The notes: generated from the letters alone by a model not told the origin. A stretch of DNA of 34,286 nucleotides from Phoronis australis (GCA_002633005.1 NMRA01000927.1:62279-96564), one strand, 5' to 3'; shown: positions 26,001-31,500, counted from the first letter of the stretch. Made by a program: numbers and translations.

Positions 26001-28517
26001 TGTGAGATTTTTTCGGACCTTGTTTTTTTTCCGAAATCTCCGTTGTGACCGTCCTTTGTGCTCATTTTATACATACTCACTCTTACAGAGCTATCGCAAC
26101 AAAGACGAGTTCATCGTTACCCAGGCCCCACTACCCAACACCGTCATCGACTTCTGGCGTATGGTTTATGACCACAAGTCAAGTGCCATCGTCATGGTGA
26201 ATGAGGCGAACGATGCGGATGAGTCGATGGTGCAGTACTGGCCAGAAGAGGGCAGTGAGGTCACCACCTATGGTCCGTTCACGGTCGAGTTAGTGGCTCC
26301 TGCTATCAGCAACAGTACAGTGACCATGCGCGAGTTTAAGATAACGTACTCAAGGCGGGTGAGTGTTGTTGATTCAAACGCAGAGAGTCCTAGTGCTTAG
26401 TAGATGTGAGCATTTTATTCCTCGACATCTAATTTCGTATTGAGTAAGTGCCGTCTTTGTTGGGTGCTGTAAATCTTTGTTCTAGATATTGAACACTCTT
26501 CCCAACCGTCTTAACTTTTTCACAACTAACCCGCCTGAAACCACCCCTTACTGCTAGCGATCAGACCCACGTCAATCCGCCCGACACTGACTGGTAAATT
26601 TAGCTCCGTGTTTACTCCTGTAGTATCTCAAACTTTTTTCGTAATGTTTACCTTCATCTCTTCTTATTCTTGTGATTGATTTTGGAAATTCTACTTTTAT
26701 CGCAATTTTCAAAAGTAACTCGTTTTGAAAAATTGAGAAAGACAAAGACTATAAACACACGTTTGCTGTCATTTCAGTTGACAGAAGAGCCACTCTTAGT
26801 GAAACAGTTCCAGCTGAACTGTTGGCCTGACGTGGATGACACACCTGAGTCACCGTCAATACTGCTAGATCTGATGACCACAGTGTTCCAGGCCAGTCAG
26901 ACTGGACCAATCACTGTACACTGCAGGTAACACGTTGTCCAGTCGTGGCTTATGGAGCCCTGAAGTAATGCTTTAGTCATAGCCCATTGTGGGTGGGACA
27001 TGTAACTAATGGGTGGAGTTGAATCCATTAGTAATGGACCAATCACGATGTGCAGCAGGTACTATGTCAGATTAGTCATAGCTTAGGATTGGTTGGTATC
27101 AGTTACCAATGAATTGTAGCACATGATGGGTTGGACCTTCAATTGCTGAGCCAATCAAGAGTTCATGATTGGCTCAGATCTGTTGGTAATGGACCAGCCA
27201 CAGACTCCAGTAGGATATAACCACTATCTCTCAGATATTCATTTCTATTGTGTGCCACGTATTGACAGCTGCCTCAAAATTATGGTCCGTCAATGAAATG
27301 ACTAATGTATAAATTGCACTTCACGTGGATACATTTCATAATACTTAAGCGAGCATCAGAAAAATGCAAATCTGATTTTGATTGTAAGCTGTTTGCAAAT
27401 TTGAAATGCAATTACTGGCTTTTCAATGAATAACAATTCAGCAGAGATTGGAGTGGGCTAGTCACTACTAGAAATAGTCTATATCCTTAAATGATATGTA
27501 TAACGTCTTGCCATCCTCCACGTTTGACTTCTCATCTACATCTGAGTGATATATGTATTGTTTTGCTTTCCTGCAGGAATGGCGCTGAGCACAGTGGTCT
27601 GTTTGTGGCAGCGTGCTATGTTGTGGAGAAGCTGTCTCTGGAGAGGGAGGTGGATGTGTTCCAGGCTGTCAAACACATCTGTATCAACCGACCACACCTG
27701 GTCGCTAGCTTTGTAAGTCACCCTCCCTTCTCGTCCTTTCTCGTGTCTGACAGTTCACTTACCACCCTATGCCTGATAGTTCTCATATAGCATAGTTTGG
27801 TTTAACTGTGCAATTGTGCAGAATCGTTTCTCATTGAGTGCTGCCATCTTCAGGCCATTTTCCTTCTGGTCGTCCTAATGATGTTTTATTGCCACGGTAC
27901 TAATATTGTAGTCTCGTCTGAAAACGTGGCCAAAATAATACTTATGGTGTTTGAGTATGAGGTACTACAATTCTTGGAGTATTAATTTACACTCTGTCAT
28001 TTGTTCATAGCGTGTGTTACAGCAAGTCACAGCTCTCGGGTCCCGACTTGTTTTCTGCCTGTCCATGATTTTCATGAATCTCTTGTTCTGTCCAGTGCAT
28101 AAGAACTGAGGATTTTCTTCTTTGAGTAGTTCAATTTTACATACTCTACATTTCATTTCATTTTTTTGGTTTCTTATTCAGAAGTGAAAACTCTGTAACC
28201 GGAACAATTATGTAGATTTTGAGATCTCAAGATCAACCGTTGCAAGAATATAGGGTTGGCGGTCCATTCATCATTGGTTCATTCGCTGTAGTCCATGAAG
28301 TATCTCGTTAAGCCATTGAAGCATCTCATTGCAGTCCAAAACACAAGGTCAACTGTTGCAAGAATTCAGAGCCTGCAGCTCATTTGTTGTAGTCGATGGT
28401 CTTAACGAACTGTTTTTCTTGCCATTGTAGGAACAGTACAAGTTTTGCTACCAGTTGATACAGGCGTATTTGGACAAAAACCAACCTGAACCAATCTACG
28501 GCAATGTCAACTGCTGA
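1902..28517 (+). CDS. Receptor-type protein tyrosine phosphatase, R2B-like (25 exons in window, 5'-partial)
   Basis: Transmembrane tyrosine phosphatase: an adhesion-type ectodomain outside, a tandem phosphatase pair inside. Joining 1902-2071, 2842-2924, 4517-4757, 5201-5427, 6130-6199, 7028-7134, 10709-10952, 11790-11880, 12386-12647, 14807-14997, 15896-15975, 16976-17163, 17868-17955, 18254-18330, 19926-20060, 20610-20729, 21354-21502, 23309-23438, 24214-24369, 24719-24818, 25224-25297, 26089-26358, 26778-26926, 27577-27712 and 28431-28517 keeps one frame for 1207 residues. Order: FN3 half-domain (1-56), four further FN3 units (57-164, 165-263, 264-380, 381 to about 515), TM (538-561), D1 (about 640-910; Asp808, Cys840, Arg846), D2 (about 937-1190; Cys1133 but His1139 instead of Arg). 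Vertebrate R2B proteins are about 1440-1450 residues with MAM-Ig-FN3x4, so roughly the N-terminal fifth is missing here. R2B assignment comes from remembered family patterns, not an alignment; R2A (LAR-type) is the main alternative. Confidence 0.95.
2163..2237. repeat. Inverted repeat, 24-bp arms
   Basis: Arms 2163-2186 and 2214-2237 are reverse complements with one mismatch (cgtgagactttattttctca... against ...tgagaaaataaaatctcacg), separated by 27 bases. No clear target duplication. Could be a tiny fold-back element or a transcript hairpin. Confidence 0.75.
2842..2924 (+). CDS. Exon b: first half of FN3-2
   Basis: Acceptor 'gtcacag' before 2842, donor gtatga at 2925. Phase 1 in, phase 0 out. 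It gives [11 protein letters not shown]...KMKFVWQ, an FN3 A/B-strand start with the core Trp. It has no ATG-initiated open frame of note and was found by phase matching to exons a and c. A PIF/Harbinger-like element begins only 15 bases beyond its donor. Confidence 0.8.
2940..3688. mobile_element. PIF/Harbinger-like non-autonomous element (749 bp)
   Basis: Terminal inverted repeats of about 34 bp: left GGGATATGGTGTTTTCTCTA... (2940 on), right end reads back as GGGTACCATCTTTTCTCTAA.... Both ends are flanked by TTA (2937-2939 and 3689-3691). A 3-bp TTA/TAA duplication and GG-starting ends are the PIF/Harbinger signature. Open frames of 113-117 codons on both strands inside it show no transposase motif. 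The element lies in the intron 15 bases after the exon b donor. Confidence 0.75.
3956..4128. repeat. 11-bp tandem repeat (TGAATTGTAAT)n
   Basis: About 15 copies of TGAATTGTAAT with TGGAAT and TGAAT variants. It produces a spurious antisense open frame rich in Asn, Ile and Gln. Confidence 0.95.
4517..4757 (+). CDS. Exon c: second half of FN3-2
   Basis: Acceptor 'cttcttacag', donor gtgagt at 4758; phase 0 in, phase 1 out. Residues 85-164. [18 protein letters not shown] parallels the R2B FN3-2 stretch with a conserved Cys (YNITRCHTFNVT in the mammalian proteins). The later [18 protein letters not shown] is the usual FN3 L-x-P-x-x-x-Y E/F-strand motif. Confidence 0.9.
4953..5139 (-). mobile_element. 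tRNA-derived SINE, decayed copy 1
   Basis: Shares with 12806-13033 the end ggtctggtacacgttgtacc, the middle gcatgtgggcccat, and on the minus strand a tRNA-like head beginning gaggaggcagagtggc. Its B-box has decayed. It lies just upstream of exon d. Confidence 0.7.
5201..5427 (+). CDS. Exon d: FN3-3, first two thirds
   Basis: Acceptor 'atttttccag', donor gtgagg at 5428; phase 1 in, phase 0 out. Residues 165-240. A textbook FN3 unit: [20 protein letters not shown], then W-N-E-P-L, then ITLYSVRV, then [13 protein letters not shown] is a possible N-glycosylation site. A decayed SINE ends about 60 bases upstream of the acceptor. Confidence 0.95.
5469..5750. mobile_element. Fully fold-back MITE with ACTT target duplication and nested palindromes
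   Basis: 282 bp, flanked by ACTT at 5465-5468 and 5751-5754. The outer arms (from AACAGCTTATTATTTAAAAT inward, about 100 bp each) are nearly perfect reverse complements. The exact centre (5609.5) is the palindrome CCCTATATTAATATAGGG (5601-5618), which also occurs once in each arm (about 5551-5570 and 5651-5669). The two spacers between the palindromes are direct repeats of gccccgctctccggcctcc..., GC-rich against AT-rich flanks. Confidence 0.85.
6130..6199 (+). CDS. Exon e: FN3-3, last strands
   Basis: Acceptor 'ctgtcatcag', donor gtgagt at 6200; phase 0 in, phase 1 out. Residues 241-263, [19 protein letters not shown], the G-strand end of the FN3 begun in exon d. An 18-bp minisatellite starts 47 bases after the donor. 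Confidence 0.93.
6247..6450. repeat. 18-bp minisatellite
   Basis: About 11 copies of TTGATGAGACATTCTACC, the first two and last one diverged. The length is a multiple of 3, so it reads through antisense as a spurious MSHQGR repeat. It lies in the intron 47 bases after the exon e donor. Confidence 0.95.
7028..7134 (+). CDS. Exon f: additional FN3 unit, first half
   Basis: Acceptor 'gtttatttgcag', donor gtatga at 7135; phase 1 in, phase 0 out. Residues 264-299: [20 protein letters not shown], then W-T-A-P, then NGNLLEYL. This is a typical FN3 start with core Trp. The unit has no clear counterpart in the four-FN3 vertebrate R2B layout. Confidence 0.93.
7175..7258 (-). mobile_element. SINE copy 2, one half (interrupted)
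   Basis: gcagacagtctgatacacgt through gcgcatgtggacccattgca matches the same end of the intact copy at 12806-13033. The rest of the element resumes near 10331, so a 3-kb insertion split it. Confidence 0.7.
7259..10330. repeat. Array of about 148-bp units with CTCF-like boxes (interrupted by 8706-10115)
   Basis: Eleven copies of a box of the type GTGCCCCCTAGTGGCAAT start at 7451, 7595, 7756, 7898, 8043, 8203, 8348, 8483, 8635, 10174 and 10288. Spacing is 135-161 bases, with an order-of-three pattern (period about 447). Between boxes a shared body reads T-rich, tgtatctccaaa, gacagattttcataaaattt, then gacgactttc.gacgg. The reverse complements of 7451-7464, 8348-8361 and 10288-10301 fit the published CTCF core CCASYAGRKGGCRS at all 14 positions; others have one or more mismatches. 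Confidence 0.8.
8706..10115. mobile_element. TA-flanked DNA transposon, non-autonomous (1410 bp)
   Basis: Terminal inverted repeats CCGTATTCGCCGTAATAACC (8706 on) and its complement ending ...CGAATACGG at 10115, about 25 bp, flanked by TA at 8704-8705 and 10116-10117. Removing it restores the repeat body (aaatttagTAagtg, compare aaatttagtaaatg at 7828). Subterminal GCGCCC motifs occur at both ends. No transposase reading frame was seen, and the superfamily is uncertain (TA duplication fits Tc1/mariner-type). Confidence 0.8.
10331..10466 (-). mobile_element. SINE copy 2, other half
   Basis: aaaactgagctgaggagcta to ctaggccacactgccttctc matches the tRNA-like half of the 12806-13033 copy. Together with 7175-7258 it forms one element split by later insertions. 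Confidence 0.7.
10709..10952 (+). CDS. Exon g: additional FN3 unit, second half
   Basis: The acceptor is taken as 'catagttcag' (AG 10707-10708), because the other AG at 10702-10703 would give the wrong phase. Donor gtaagt at 10953; phase 0 in, phase 1 out. Residues 300-380. [20 protein letters not shown] and [16 protein letters not shown] form the FN3 E-F-G strands; NMT is a possible glycosylation site. The middle portion is long for an FN3 C'-E region. Confidence 0.9.
11186..11317. repeat. Tandem repeat, 19-22-bp unit (TTTTTTCATTTGGCCTTATTC)
   Basis: About six copies with varying T-run length, one with TGGTC for TGGCC. It lies in the intron after exon g and yields spurious Phe/Leu-rich open frames. 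Confidence 0.9.
11430..11745 (+). mobile_element. Penelope-like relic with inverted ends
   Basis: Inverted ends: ataaaaacaacaacggattt... (11431 on) against ...acccatcgttgtttttatta (to about 11745), roughly 30 bp and including aaaccagctc. The right end holds the hammerhead-like motif. No reverse-transcriptase sequence is present, so this is a short non-autonomous or truncated relic. Confidence 0.5.
11676..11711 (+). ncRNA. Hammerhead-ribozyme-like motif
   Basis: CTGATGA (11676-11682), a 7-bp stem GGTGTTT/AAACGCC with loop CAAT (11684-11701), then GAAAC and ATGTC (11702-11711). This is the order of the hammerhead core: CUGAUGA, stem II, GAAA, minimal stem III, cleavage site after UC. The GAGC that follows should pair with a GCTC before CTGATGA, but that position reads attt, so stem I looks broken and activity is doubtful. 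The form is that described for Penelope-like retroelements. Confidence 0.65.
11790..11880 (+). CDS. Exon h: start of membrane-proximal FN3
   Basis: Acceptor 'atattccag', donor gtgagt at 11881; phase 1 in, phase 2 out. It encodes [20 protein letters not shown] followed by LKLAPVKG, equivalent to the APTLP...TITVLLRPA start of the last FN3 of R2B phosphatases. A hammerhead-like element ends about 45 bases upstream of the acceptor. Confidence 0.9.
12386..12647 (+). CDS. Exon i: membrane-proximal FN3 with RRRR cleavage site
   Basis: Acceptor 'ctctccttcag', donor gtaaac at 12648; phase 2 in, phase 0 out. Residues 411-498. YRIVIHKL is followed by [10 protein letters not shown]; the four Arg codons at 12441-12452 sit where LAR- and R2B-type RPTPs carry their furin site. 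Then comes HFYTAAEL...[17 protein letters not shown]...YDVYF, a segment strongly conserved just outside the membrane of these receptors. Furin processing is inferred from position and motif only. Confidence 0.95.
12806..13033 (-). mobile_element. tRNA-derived SINE, best-preserved copy
   Basis: On the minus strand it begins gaggaggtagtgtggcctgg (A-box-like TGGCCTGGTTGA) and has the B-box GGGTTCAAGTCCCACC (complement of 12962-12978). It ends in a non-tRNA tail with tacaacgtgtatcagacc. Two other copies in this window share it. It is not a tRNA gene: no acceptor stem closes and it has the SINE body. Confidence 0.75.
13034..14021. other. Intron sequence without recognisable content
   Basis: AT-rich. 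Weakly inverted stretches (gttcacatggtggc at 13080 against gccgctcatgtgaac near 13370) may be an old MITE; nothing else stands out. Confidence 0.4.
14022..14437. mobile_element. Probable MITE (about 415 bp)
   Basis: Left end ttgcatgaaacagtcccaaa and tagggact, right end gagtccctatttgggattat and ttgatgcaca, are imperfect reverse complements over about 30 bp. Both ends carry an internal agtccc...gggact palindrome or half of it. No firm target duplication. Confidence 0.5.
14807..14997 (+). CDS. Exon j: stalk and transmembrane helix
   Basis: Acceptor 'gtcttttccag', donor gtgtgc at 14998; phase 0 in, phase 2 out. Residues 499-561: end of the FN3, a short stalk ([11 protein letters not shown]), then the hydrophobic run [20 protein letters not shown]. 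It is followed at the start of the next exon by RRKRR, the cytoplasmic stop-transfer signal. Two GxxxG pairs lie in the helix. Confidence 0.95.
15000..15895. other. Intron, nothing recognised
   Basis: AT-rich intron between the transmembrane exon and exon k. No repeat or coding signal that I can support. Confidence 0.5.
15896..15975 (+). CDS. Exon k: cytoplasmic juxtamembrane, basic then acidic
   Basis: Acceptor 'atatttcag', donor gttagt at 15976 (a slightly weak donor); phase 2 in, phase 1 out. Residues 562-588: [20 protein letters not shown] and on. The basic cluster anchors the inner face of the membrane. No known motif beyond that. Confidence 0.88.
16080..16240 (+). pseudogene. Decayed LINE reverse-transcriptase fragment 1
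   Basis: The plus-strand reading [19 protein letters not shown] then [18 protein letters not shown] and QQHVQSV follows the non-LTR retrotransposon RT pattern LLDLSAAFDTIDH..L..L..YGI.G..L.WF.SYL..R.Q.V, with gaps. The catalytic strands further on are absent. It lies in the intron between exons k and l. Confidence 0.45.
16976..17163 (+). CDS. Exon l: acidic juxtamembrane segment, YTNM motif, D1 wedge start
   Basis: Acceptor 'accatttttag', donor gtaggc at 17164; phase 1 in, phase 0 out. Residues 589-651: an acidic stretch ([11 protein letters not shown]), then [10 protein letters not shown] (Tyr616 at 17056-17058), then [20 protein letters not shown] leading to FKHEYQ. The last part is the helix-turn-helix wedge that precedes D1 in all RPTPs. 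Confidence 0.95.
17164..17867. other. Intron with diverged GTGTGG repeats
   Basis: Motifs like ggcagtgtgtggaaacgga (17218 region), gccagtgtgtgaaaaggaat (17328) and ggcaatgtgtggaaatgaac (17378) recur at roughly 50-110-base intervals, as in an old tandem duplication starting at the exon l donor. Otherwise featureless. Confidence 0.4.
17868..17955 (+). CDS. Exon m: D1 N-terminus with KNRY loop
   Basis: Acceptor 'atcttatag', donor gtaagt at 17956; phase 0 in, phase 1 out. Residues 652-680. [17 protein letters not shown] contains KNRY (672-675), the phosphotyrosine recognition loop that sets pocket depth. The wording matches R2B D1 (AKK.ENR.KNRYGNI.AYDHSRV) better than R2A. Confidence 0.95.
18254..18330 (+). 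CDS. Exon n: D1, YDHSRV to YINADYMD
   Basis: Acceptor 'accataag', donor gtaagt at 18331; phase 1 in, phase 0 out. It encodes [20 protein letters not shown] then NADYMD. The invariant DYINA motif of classical PTPs is intact. Confidence 0.95.
18331..19925. other. Intron, no supported gene
   Basis: Contains a short hairpin (aatggcagc at 18601 against gctgccatt at 18622) and a 124-codon plus-strand open frame at 19436-19810 that matches nothing I know. Probably old transposon-derived DNA. Confidence 0.4.
19926..20060 (+). CDS. Exon o: D1 core, YIATQGP
   Basis: Acceptor 'cacgttag', donor gtagga at 20061; 45 codons, phase 0 both sides. [14 protein letters not shown] then DLWRMAWQ then [12 protein letters not shown]. 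These are the conserved buried strand and the DFWRM helix (here DLWRM, a conservative change). Confidence 0.95.
20610..20729 (+). CDS. Exon p: D1 core, [10 protein letters not shown]
   Basis: Acceptor 'ctttttcag', donor gtaaga at 20730; 40 codons, phase 0 both sides. [20 protein letters not shown] through [10 protein letters not shown]: the KC..YWP motif and following beta strands. D2 has no intron at the start of this segment. Confidence 0.95.
21354..21502 (+). CDS. Exon q: D1 WPD loop and catalytic Cys
   Basis: Acceptor 'ctatctgcag', donor gtaggt at 21503; 149 bases, phase 0 in, phase 2 out. [15 protein letters not shown] carries the general acid Asp808. The exon ends ...GPMICHC, so the nucleophile Cys840 is its last complete codon and the P-loop is completed in the next exon. 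Confidence 0.96.
21503..23050. other. Intron inside the D1 P-loop codon run, AT-rich
   Basis: It splits HC from SAGVGRTG. No repeats or coding signal recognised in this first 1.5 kb; a MITE occupies its 3' part. Confidence 0.5.
23051..23232. mobile_element. MITE with about 57-bp inverted ends
   Basis: Left gccttatacaccttattcac and gagggagcctcttttt, right ends ...aagaggctcac and tgaatgaggtctataagcc: reverse complements at roughly 80% over 57 bp. It ends 76 bases before exon r. Target duplication not clear. Confidence 0.7.
23309..23438 (+). CDS. Exon r: D1 P-loop SAGVGRTG
   Basis: Acceptor 'ctctttgtag', donor gtgagc at 23439; phase 2 in, phase 0 out. [19 protein letters not shown] then [17 protein letters not shown]. 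It completes [10 protein letters not shown] with Arg846; every residue needed for catalysis is present, so D1 should be active. Confidence 0.96.
23518..23722. mobile_element. MITE with CAGTTTTG ends and AAT duplication (205 bp)
   Basis: Ends cagttttgtgtgcttgagta and (complement of the right end) cagttttgcgtgcttgaata are inverted repeats that continue weakly inward. AAT flanks both sides (23515-23517, 23723-23725). It lies 79 bases after the exon r donor. Confidence 0.7.
24214..24369 (+). CDS. Exon s: D1 Q-loop, end of D1
   Basis: Acceptor 'aatctttccag', donor gtgagt at 24370; 52 codons, phase 0 both sides. With the preceding MIQ it forms the Q-loop [18 protein letters not shown] (Gln and EQY present). 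The rest ([12 protein letters not shown]...TPMEEQFE) is the D1-D2 linker helix. Confidence 0.95.
24440..24625 (+). pseudogene. Decayed LINE reverse-transcriptase fragment 2 with internal duplication
   Basis: [20 protein letters not shown] (ending in a stop near 24520), then, shifted in frame, [20 protein letters not shown] and [10 protein letters not shown]. Both fit the RT domain-A region of non-LTR elements (FLDLSAAFDTIDHDLL..L..YGI). The motif is present twice because a 37-bp segment (24483-24519 and 24520-24557) is tandemly duplicated. Confidence 0.55.
24719..24818 (+). CDS. Exon t: start of D2
   Basis: Acceptor 'cctttttttcag', donor gtaagt at 24819; phase 0 in, phase 1 out. [18 protein letters not shown] then [17 protein letters not shown] replaces KNRY, so the pTyr-stacking tyrosine is lost. 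Same intron phase and place as the D1 exon m/n border. Confidence 0.92.
25128..25199. repeat. Hairpin with 17-bp arms next to the exon u acceptor
   Basis: aaaaaccggacgatcgc (25128-25144) and gcgatcatccggttttt (25183-25199) pair with one mismatch. A 13-bp direct repeat tgatgatgttaat lies on both sides (25088-25100 and 25199-25211). It ends 24 bases before exon u. Confidence 0.8.
25224..25297 (+). CDS. Exon u: D2, DYINAVFID
   Basis: Acceptor 'gttattttag', donor gtaagt at 25298; phase 1 in, phase 0 out. [20 protein letters not shown] then AVFID, the D2 counterpart of exon n. A short hairpin (25128-25199) sits just upstream of the acceptor. Confidence 0.94.
25513..25579. repeat. 24-bp direct repeat, 43-bp period
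   Basis: tgataaaattatcgtatttt + atac at 25513-25536 and again, identical, at 25556-25579. Confidence 0.9.
26089..26358 (+). CDS. Exon v: D2 core, [16 protein letters not shown]
   Basis: Acceptor 'cactcttacag', donor gtgagt at 26359; 90 codons, phase 0 both sides. [20 protein letters not shown], then [10 protein letters not shown], then FTVELV and [24 protein letters not shown] is characteristic of R2B/R5 D2 domains. It covers what D1 splits over two exons (o and p). Confidence 0.95.
26778..26926 (+). CDS. Exon w: D2 WPD loop and Cys1133
   Basis: Acceptor 'gtcatttcag', donor gtaaca at 26927; phase 0 in, phase 2 out. [20 protein letters not shown] and ...TGPITVHC. The length (149 bases) and phases equal those of the D1 counterpart, exon q. 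WPD is kept but the following HG is replaced by VD. Confidence 0.95.
26927..27210. repeat. Diverged tandem repeats echoing the end of exon w
   Basis: ggaccaatcac...gcaggta of the exon w end recurs at about 27037-27063 (ggaccaatcacgatgtgcag + caggta) and weakly at 27191-27215 (ggaccagccacagactccag). tagtcatagc recurs at 26973 and 27071. This suggests old tandem duplication of the exon-intron border. Confidence 0.45.
27577..27712 (+). CDS. Exon x: D2 degenerate P-loop
   Basis: Acceptor 'ctttcctgcag', donor gtaagt at 27713; phase 2 in, phase 0 out. It completes [10 protein letters not shown]: the phosphate-binding Arg of HC-x5-R is His1139. Then [20 protein letters not shown], very like R2B D2 (VDVFHAVKTL). 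D2 is predicted to be a pseudophosphatase. Confidence 0.95.
28431..28517 (+). CDS. Exon y: end of D2, C-terminal tail and stop
   Basis: Acceptor 'cttgccattgtag'; phase 0 in; TGA at 28515-28517. [18 protein letters not shown] then [17 protein letters not shown] is the conserved last helix. The tail adds a YxNx motif (Tyr1202 at 28497-28499) that mammalian R2B proteins lack. Confidence 0.95.
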   Translation, partial: EQYKFCYQLIQAYLDKNQPEPIYGNVNC

Positions 28518-31500
28518 ATGAGGTTGCATGACTGCTGCAGACATCACATGATCGTCATGTGATATGGTGACTGGTTGCACATTTGCTTAACGTGCAATAG
28601 AGATGATAGAGGTCATTTATCTTTTAAAGAAGTTATTATGTGAATATCATAGCAAAATCATGTTCAAGATTTGACTTTGGTATTTTGTGTTCTTCAGCAC
28701 ATTTTTAAAAGTCCAGTAATGTGTTACTAAATTTTAAAGTCCACGCAATGCTAATTAGGTCAAACCAGAATTGCAAACTTTTAATTGCAACAAATCAAGT
28801 CATTGGTCGCTGTCTGTCTTTATGTTAAGTAACCAGTCCAGAGTGTGACTAGGAACACTGACTCAACGATATTAAAGAAACAAACAAGGGATTCCACCAC
28901 AAAAACCTGAACCTAAAGGATGGTTTTCAAAGGTAGCACTGCTTGGGGCTTTAAGGTCATGCGTGCACTTCTGATGCTGTTAGTGCTATTAAAGTGTAGG
29001 CTCAGTCTGTGACTTCTTTTAAGACTATTGCAGACGCATCATGTAAGGAAAATATCTTCATGAGAAGCTGCATTATTATTGTGTAGATTTATTGCATATT
29101 TTAGAGCCATAGCTGTCAGCAGAGCTTTAGAACTTGAATATTTACACTTAAGAAATCGAGTTCGTAGTTTACGTACACTTTTGTTTTTAACTAGGATCAC
29201 AGTTGTTGAAATGTTGCCGCAATGCAATTATCTGTTGAACGCTAACAAGTCATTCCTAGACAAATGGCTTCATAGAGATTTGAAATTTAAGTTGCTCATT
29301 ATTGTCATGTAAATTTGCAAATACCGACATAAATCAAGATGCCTGTAATTTCGTTTAATTCCATTCTGCTTGCACTGAGGATTTTTAATTTTTATTTTTT
29401 TTTAATTTAGAACAAGTTGTATTTTCTTTCATTGCTATTGCCACATGGTAGTGTGTATAATGAGAAAACTATTTGTTGCACCATTAGTTAACTAAGGCTT
29501 GAACAAATCAGTGTTTACTTTGTTATTCATTTGGAACAAACTTAATGGGTGATGCACGAATGTGCATTTTTGAATGTAAAAACAATTCGTTATTGGCGAG
29601 TCCTGAAGCAATCTGCTAATTAAACTCTTGTCTTTCTTTTGCTTTCCAATGACAGTTAACACATTCCCTCTATGTGGCTTTTTGTAAATTAAATGTTTTG
29701 TCATGTCTCAACAAATTTTATTCACCTGGTGATGAATAATTTGTGCTAAAACTCAACAAGCGCTTTAGTTTTTTTTTTGTTCAAGTTGTTTTTGCTTTTT
29801 CTTGAAAAGAGGCTTATAGTTAACTGTATTTTTGTTTCTGTGAAATACATAAATGTGTTTATTTTATTGCTTAACATCTTTGTTTCACAGTACTGAAGAT
29901 AGAAATTTTGTTTTATTTGCCAGCTGCAGATTAGAGTTGTTTCTTTTTTGAGCTATTTTTATACAATTTTGTAGGTTATGAAAATAGGTGTTTCAGGGTA
30001 TGGATTGAAATTTTGCTAAAAGTCTTCATAGTATCATAGAAGTAGCGAAAACTGTTTGTATTGAACCTACAAAGAACCAATCCTCTGTCAAAAAGACTAC
30101 TTTCTGGTTAGGGTACCACTATATTAAGTTGACCTCAAATTGGTCCTTACTCAGGAGTTAATATATGATTTCTGGTCTTGAGAAGAATTGATAATTAATG
30201 AACTGTTGGTTCTTCCAAAAGACAGAAATGACCTGTTATCTGTGGGAGGTGCAAGTTGAGACCAGCTGTATTACGATAAGTGGCCTAAACTAAAAGATTA
30301 TTATGTAATCAATGGTGTGTGTTTTACCCTATTTCTGTATTCAAATATCTTCATCATTGTAGCATTTAACAGGTGAAAATCATGCGTTTAATGTGTAAAG
30401 CAGAAAATTTTTAAGTTAATAGCAATGGGCTGTTAATTAGGTCGTGTGACCATGTCTTTTTAGAAAAGAAGGTACATGCATAGCAAAATAATGGTATTAA
30501 TGAAATGGTCAATTTTCTTGTGAAATTGTTCAAGATGAAATCTTGGAAAAGTTTTCAGAATTGTGGCTTAGTTGTCGTTTTAGGAATCCTTTGAGTCTAA
30601 AATTCGTTAAGTCCATTTGTGAGTTATGCTGTTTTGAACTTTTTGAGCCAGATTTGGACATTGTTCCAGGGTCACTCATAGCCTACTTTTTTGTAACTGA
30701 GGATAGGTTCTTAGCAGCTTCAACCTTTGCAACAAAAATTTGATCAACTTTGAAATAACAGAAGTTAGAATGGAAGCTGAAGTGTTCTTAGTGATTCAGT
30801 CTTTTACCATGTGACCAATTATTGTATTTTGTGACTTGAGGTGATATCGCGAGGTCACAAGTATCAAATTGGAAAGTGAGAAATGACTCACAATTAGTCA
30901 CCCACAAAACCGTCATCTTTAATTGGTGGCCATTTTACAAGTTACTATTTTAGTTGACAGTATTTTTTCACAGAGAAATCCAGAACCAATCATGCTATAT
31001 TTGCCTTAAATGCTCGTTTAGTAAGTGTTGTGTTAATGTGCATGTTTAGGATTTGCTCGTGACTTCTCGGTGAAATCCTTGTGGAAAAGTTATTAGCTTT
31101 TGTAGTCTTTAAGCAACGATGTGTGTGCAATGATCATGTCAGTCTAACTGCATGTTGTGTGTAGAAGTGATACTTAGATATTTAGTGTTCATACGTGATA
31201 ACTGCCCTTAAAATATTGACTTGCGAAGCATTTCTATTGAATAATTGTCTAAAAACAAAAGCTCGTGTGATAAAAGACTTGCCAGTTAATAGCGACAGAA
31301 CGTGAGAGATCAATGTCAGCCAGCTATGGAGAAGGGCTATTAATGTTATTTAAGGGGGTATAAACCTTCGTTTTCTCCAAGTAGTTAACTTTTATTTTAG
31401 ACCATGTGCTATAAGATTGGTCTGGACTGAGTTGGTTGTTCCATGAGACTATGTGAAACGCATGAAGTGACACGTGATGACAAGCCAACTTGTAGAGTTT

